Source: Acinetobacter pittii (lineage in GTDB: Bacteria > Pseudomonadota > Gammaproteobacteria > Pseudomonadales > Moraxellaceae). Taken from it: DNA of 64,000 nucleotides. Each line of letters begins with the position of its first letter. Position 1 is the first letter of the stretch. Positions 62,287 through 64,000 of this stretch are shown piece by piece. Both the position numbers and the translations under genes were made by a program. The stretch covers positions 2,666,001 to 2,730,000 of the forward strand of contig NZ_CP139249.1 in the NCBI RefSeq assembly GCF_034064985.1, in the 5' to 3' direction. The notes below the pieces were generated by a model, which worked only from the letters and a program-made list of their open reading frames with translations, was not told where the DNA came from and ran no database searches.

Positions 62287-64000
62287 TTACAGTTGGGCAG
62301 CCAATTCTGCTCCTTCTTTGATCGCACGCTTGGCATCTAGCTCTGCTGCGAGCTTTGCACCACCAATAATATGGTAGTTCGCGATCGTCGACTCACCTTC
62401 TTTTGGCATTAAGTTTTTTACCGACTCTTGCCCTGCACACACCACTACCGTGTCTACACGTAAAAGCTGGTCTTGACCATTGTGCTCAATCCAAAGCCCT
62501 TCTTCGGTAACTGCTTTATATTGCACACCACGTAGCATACGCACACCATGCTTTTTAAGCTGTGCACGATGGACCCAACCCGAAGTTTTGCCAAGACCAA
62601 TACCAAGTGGTGTTGTTTTACGTTGCAATAAATAAATTTCACGGATTGCCGGCTCAACAACTGGCGGCTGCATTCCCCCTTCAGAAATGTAGTTTGGATC
62701 TGGGTCAACACCCCATTCACGTTGCCACTCGGCTAAAGGTTGAGGCTGTGGTTGATGTGGGGGTTTAAGCAAAAATTCAGATACATCAAACCCAATACCG
62801 CCCGCGCCAATCACTGCAACTTTTCGTCCAACTTCAGCACCCTGTAAAACTTGAGCATAAGAAAGAACTTGAGGTGAATTACTTCCTTCAATCTTTAATG
62901 CACGCGGCACGACTCCAGTCGCCACAATCACCTCATCAAAACCTTCACGTTCAAGTTGTTCACGATTAACACGAGTATTTAAACGAACATCTACGCCAGT
63001 TTTTTGAAGTTGTACTTTAAAGTAGCGAATCGTTTCGTGGAATTCCTCTTTACCCGGCACCACCTTTGCAAAGTTAAATTGACCACCTACATCTGAAGTT
63101 GCTTCAAATAGCGTCACTGCATGGCCACGGCTTGCCGCAACAGTTGCCGCCGACATACCCGCTACTCCACCGCCCACAACTGCAATTCGCTTAGGCTGTT
63201 TAGTCTTTAAATAGACCAGTTCAGTTTCATGGCCTGCACGTGGGTTAACCAAACAAGACACACGCTTATTTTTAAAGGCGTGGTCTAAACAGGCTTGGTT
63301 ACACGCAATACAGGTATTAATTTCATCAACACGGTTAGTCGCAGTTTTATTTACCCAAAATGCATCGGCTAATAATGGACGCGCCATTTGAACCATATCT
63401 GCTTTGCCACTTGCCAAAATTTCTTCGGCAGTTTCAGGCATGTTAATTCGGTTTGACGCAATAATCGGAATAGAAATATGTTGTTTTACATGAGCCGTGT
63501 AATCGACAAAAGCTGCTCGAGGCACTGACGTTACAATGGTCGGAACACGAGCTTCATGCCAGCCAATGCCGGTATTTAATAAAGTCACCCCTGCTTTTTC
63601 TAAAGCTTTGGCTACAGTCACCACCTCTTGCATGGTGTTACCGTCATGAACTAAATCGAGCAACGACAAGCGGAAACAGATAATAAATTTTTCACCAACT
63701 TTTGCACGAATCGCCTTTACGACTTCGACCGGAAAGCGCATACGGTTTTCAATATCACCGCCCCAACGGTCAGTACGCTGGTTCACATGGCTGCTTAAAA
63801 ACTGGTTAATCAGATAACCTTCCGAGCCCATAATTTCAACGCCGTCATAGCCCGCTTTTTTGGCAATGTCAGCACAATGTGCATAGTCATCAATCGTACT
63901 TAAAATATTTTTTTCAGAAAGCTGACGCGGTTTAAATGGTGAAATTGGCGATTTGATCGGACTAGAAGACACTGCAAAAGGTTGATAACCATAACGGCCA
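62287..64000 (-). CDS. fadH: 2,4-dienoyl-CoA reductase (NADPH), N-terminus beyond window
   Basis: About 571 residues of a protein of about 670 are present; the frame runs open through 64000 (GRYGYQPFAVSSSPI at the edge), so the start is missing. First comes the rest of the FMN TIM-barrel domain (YDGVEIMGSEGYLINQFLS, FRLSLLDLVHDG). The 4Fe-4S cluster follows (CIACNQACLDHAFKNKRVSC), then an FAD/NADPH domain (RIAVVGGGVAGMSAA, KVAVIGAGGIGFDVSEFL). FadH reduces dienoyl-CoA from unsaturated fatty acids during beta-oxidation. The order of motifs matches E. coli FadH well. Confidence 0.92.
   Translation of the reverse strand, partial: GRYGYQPFAVSSSPIKSPISPFKPRQLSEKNILSTIDDYAHCADIAKKAGYDGVEIMGSEGYLINQFLSSHVNQRTDRWGGDIENRMRFPVEVVKAIRAKVGEKFIICFRLSLLDLVHDGNTMQEVVTVAKALEKAGVTLLNTGIGWHEARVPTIVTSVPRAAFVDYTAHVKQHISIPIIASNRINMPETAEEILASGKADMVQMARPLLADAFWVNKTATNRVDEINTCIACNQACLDHAFKNKRVSCLVNPRAGHETELVYLKTKQPKRIAVVGGGVAGMSAATVAASRGHAVTLFEATSDVGGQFNFAKVVPGKEEFHETIRYFKVQLQKTGVDVRLNTRVNREQLEREGFDEVIVATGVVPRALKIEGSNSPQVLSYAQVLQGAEVGRKVAVIGAGGIGFDVSEFLLKPPHQPQPQPLAEWQREWGVDPDPNYISEGGMQPPVVEPAIREIYLLQRKTTPLGIGLGKTSGWVHRAQLKKHGVRMLRGVQYKAVTEEGLWIEHNGQDQLLRVDTVVVCAGQESVKNLMPKEGESTIANYHIIGGAKLAAELDAKRAIKEGAELAAQL

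Noticed and set aside
1..64000. CRISPR arrays and complete insertion sequences
   Set aside because: No spaced direct repeats of CRISPR type and no transposase frames were found; the only tandem array is the heptamer at 30801.

Overview
The window looks like chromosomal DNA of an Acinetobacter, most likely of the A. baumannii/calcoaceticus group. The evidence is the low GC content, the van/hca aromatic-acid genes in an Acinetobacter-type arrangement, and many families typical of that genus. This assignment comes from reading the sequence and recalling the families; no database search was run.

Positions 1-8963 form a vanillate block. It holds an OprD-type porin cut by the left edge, an aromatic-acid MFS transporter, a divergent operon (exported arylsulfatase, lipoprotein formylglycine-generating enzyme, second porin), vanA-vanB and the GntR regulator vanR. 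The palindrome TGGATCCA, the core of the known VanR operator ATTGGATCCAAT, lies exactly in front of vanA and twice in the MFS/sulfatase divergent promoter. This suggests that sulfatase, porins, transporter and demethylase are one regulon for sulfated methoxy-phenolic acids.

Positions 9087-20792 hold the hydroxycinnamate (hca) block. hcaR and hcaK are divergent from hcaABCDE, followed by a DUF3237 protein, a PaaI-type thioesterase and a tannase-family esterase. Several intercistronic hairpins punctuate the block. Together the van and hca genes take chlorogenate- or ferulate-type esters through ferulate and vanillate towards protocatechuate.

Positions 20814-29063 encode the oxidative glucarate/galactarate pathway to 2-oxoglutarate: a GntR regulator, 2-oxoglutarate semialdehyde dehydrogenase, KDG dehydratase, glucarate dehydratase, a transporter and galactarate dehydratase. 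An EamA exporter follows.

Positions 30337-37362 are a markedly AT-rich accessory island read on the minus strand. A 1472-residue SpvB/FG-GAP/RHS protein with a Sec signal ends not in a toxin but in a cohesin-like domain. It is translationally coupled to three paralogous pseudopilins. Two small acidic, immunity-like proteins follow, one of them 120 bp behind an 18-copy TTTGATG heptamer array. This is the most unusual system in the window.

Positions 37766-53849 hold an AraC regulator with coniferyl-aldehyde dehydrogenase, an amino-acid permease, astC-astA with an Lrp-type regulator, and an amine/aminoaldehyde cluster (ALDH, SnoaL-like protein, GntR, soluble Cache protein, APC permease, FAD oxidoreductase, second APC permease).

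Positions 54214-64000 are mixed: a zinc-ribbon/glycine-zipper protein, a CsgG-DUF4810-DUF799 lipoprotein operon whose middle gene has an in-frame stop, a TetR regulator, a GC-rich structured segment, a MarR-GNAT fusion gene with a 37-bp palindrome and flanked by duplicated terminators, metQ, tRNA-Ser(UGA), and most of fadH cut by the right edge.
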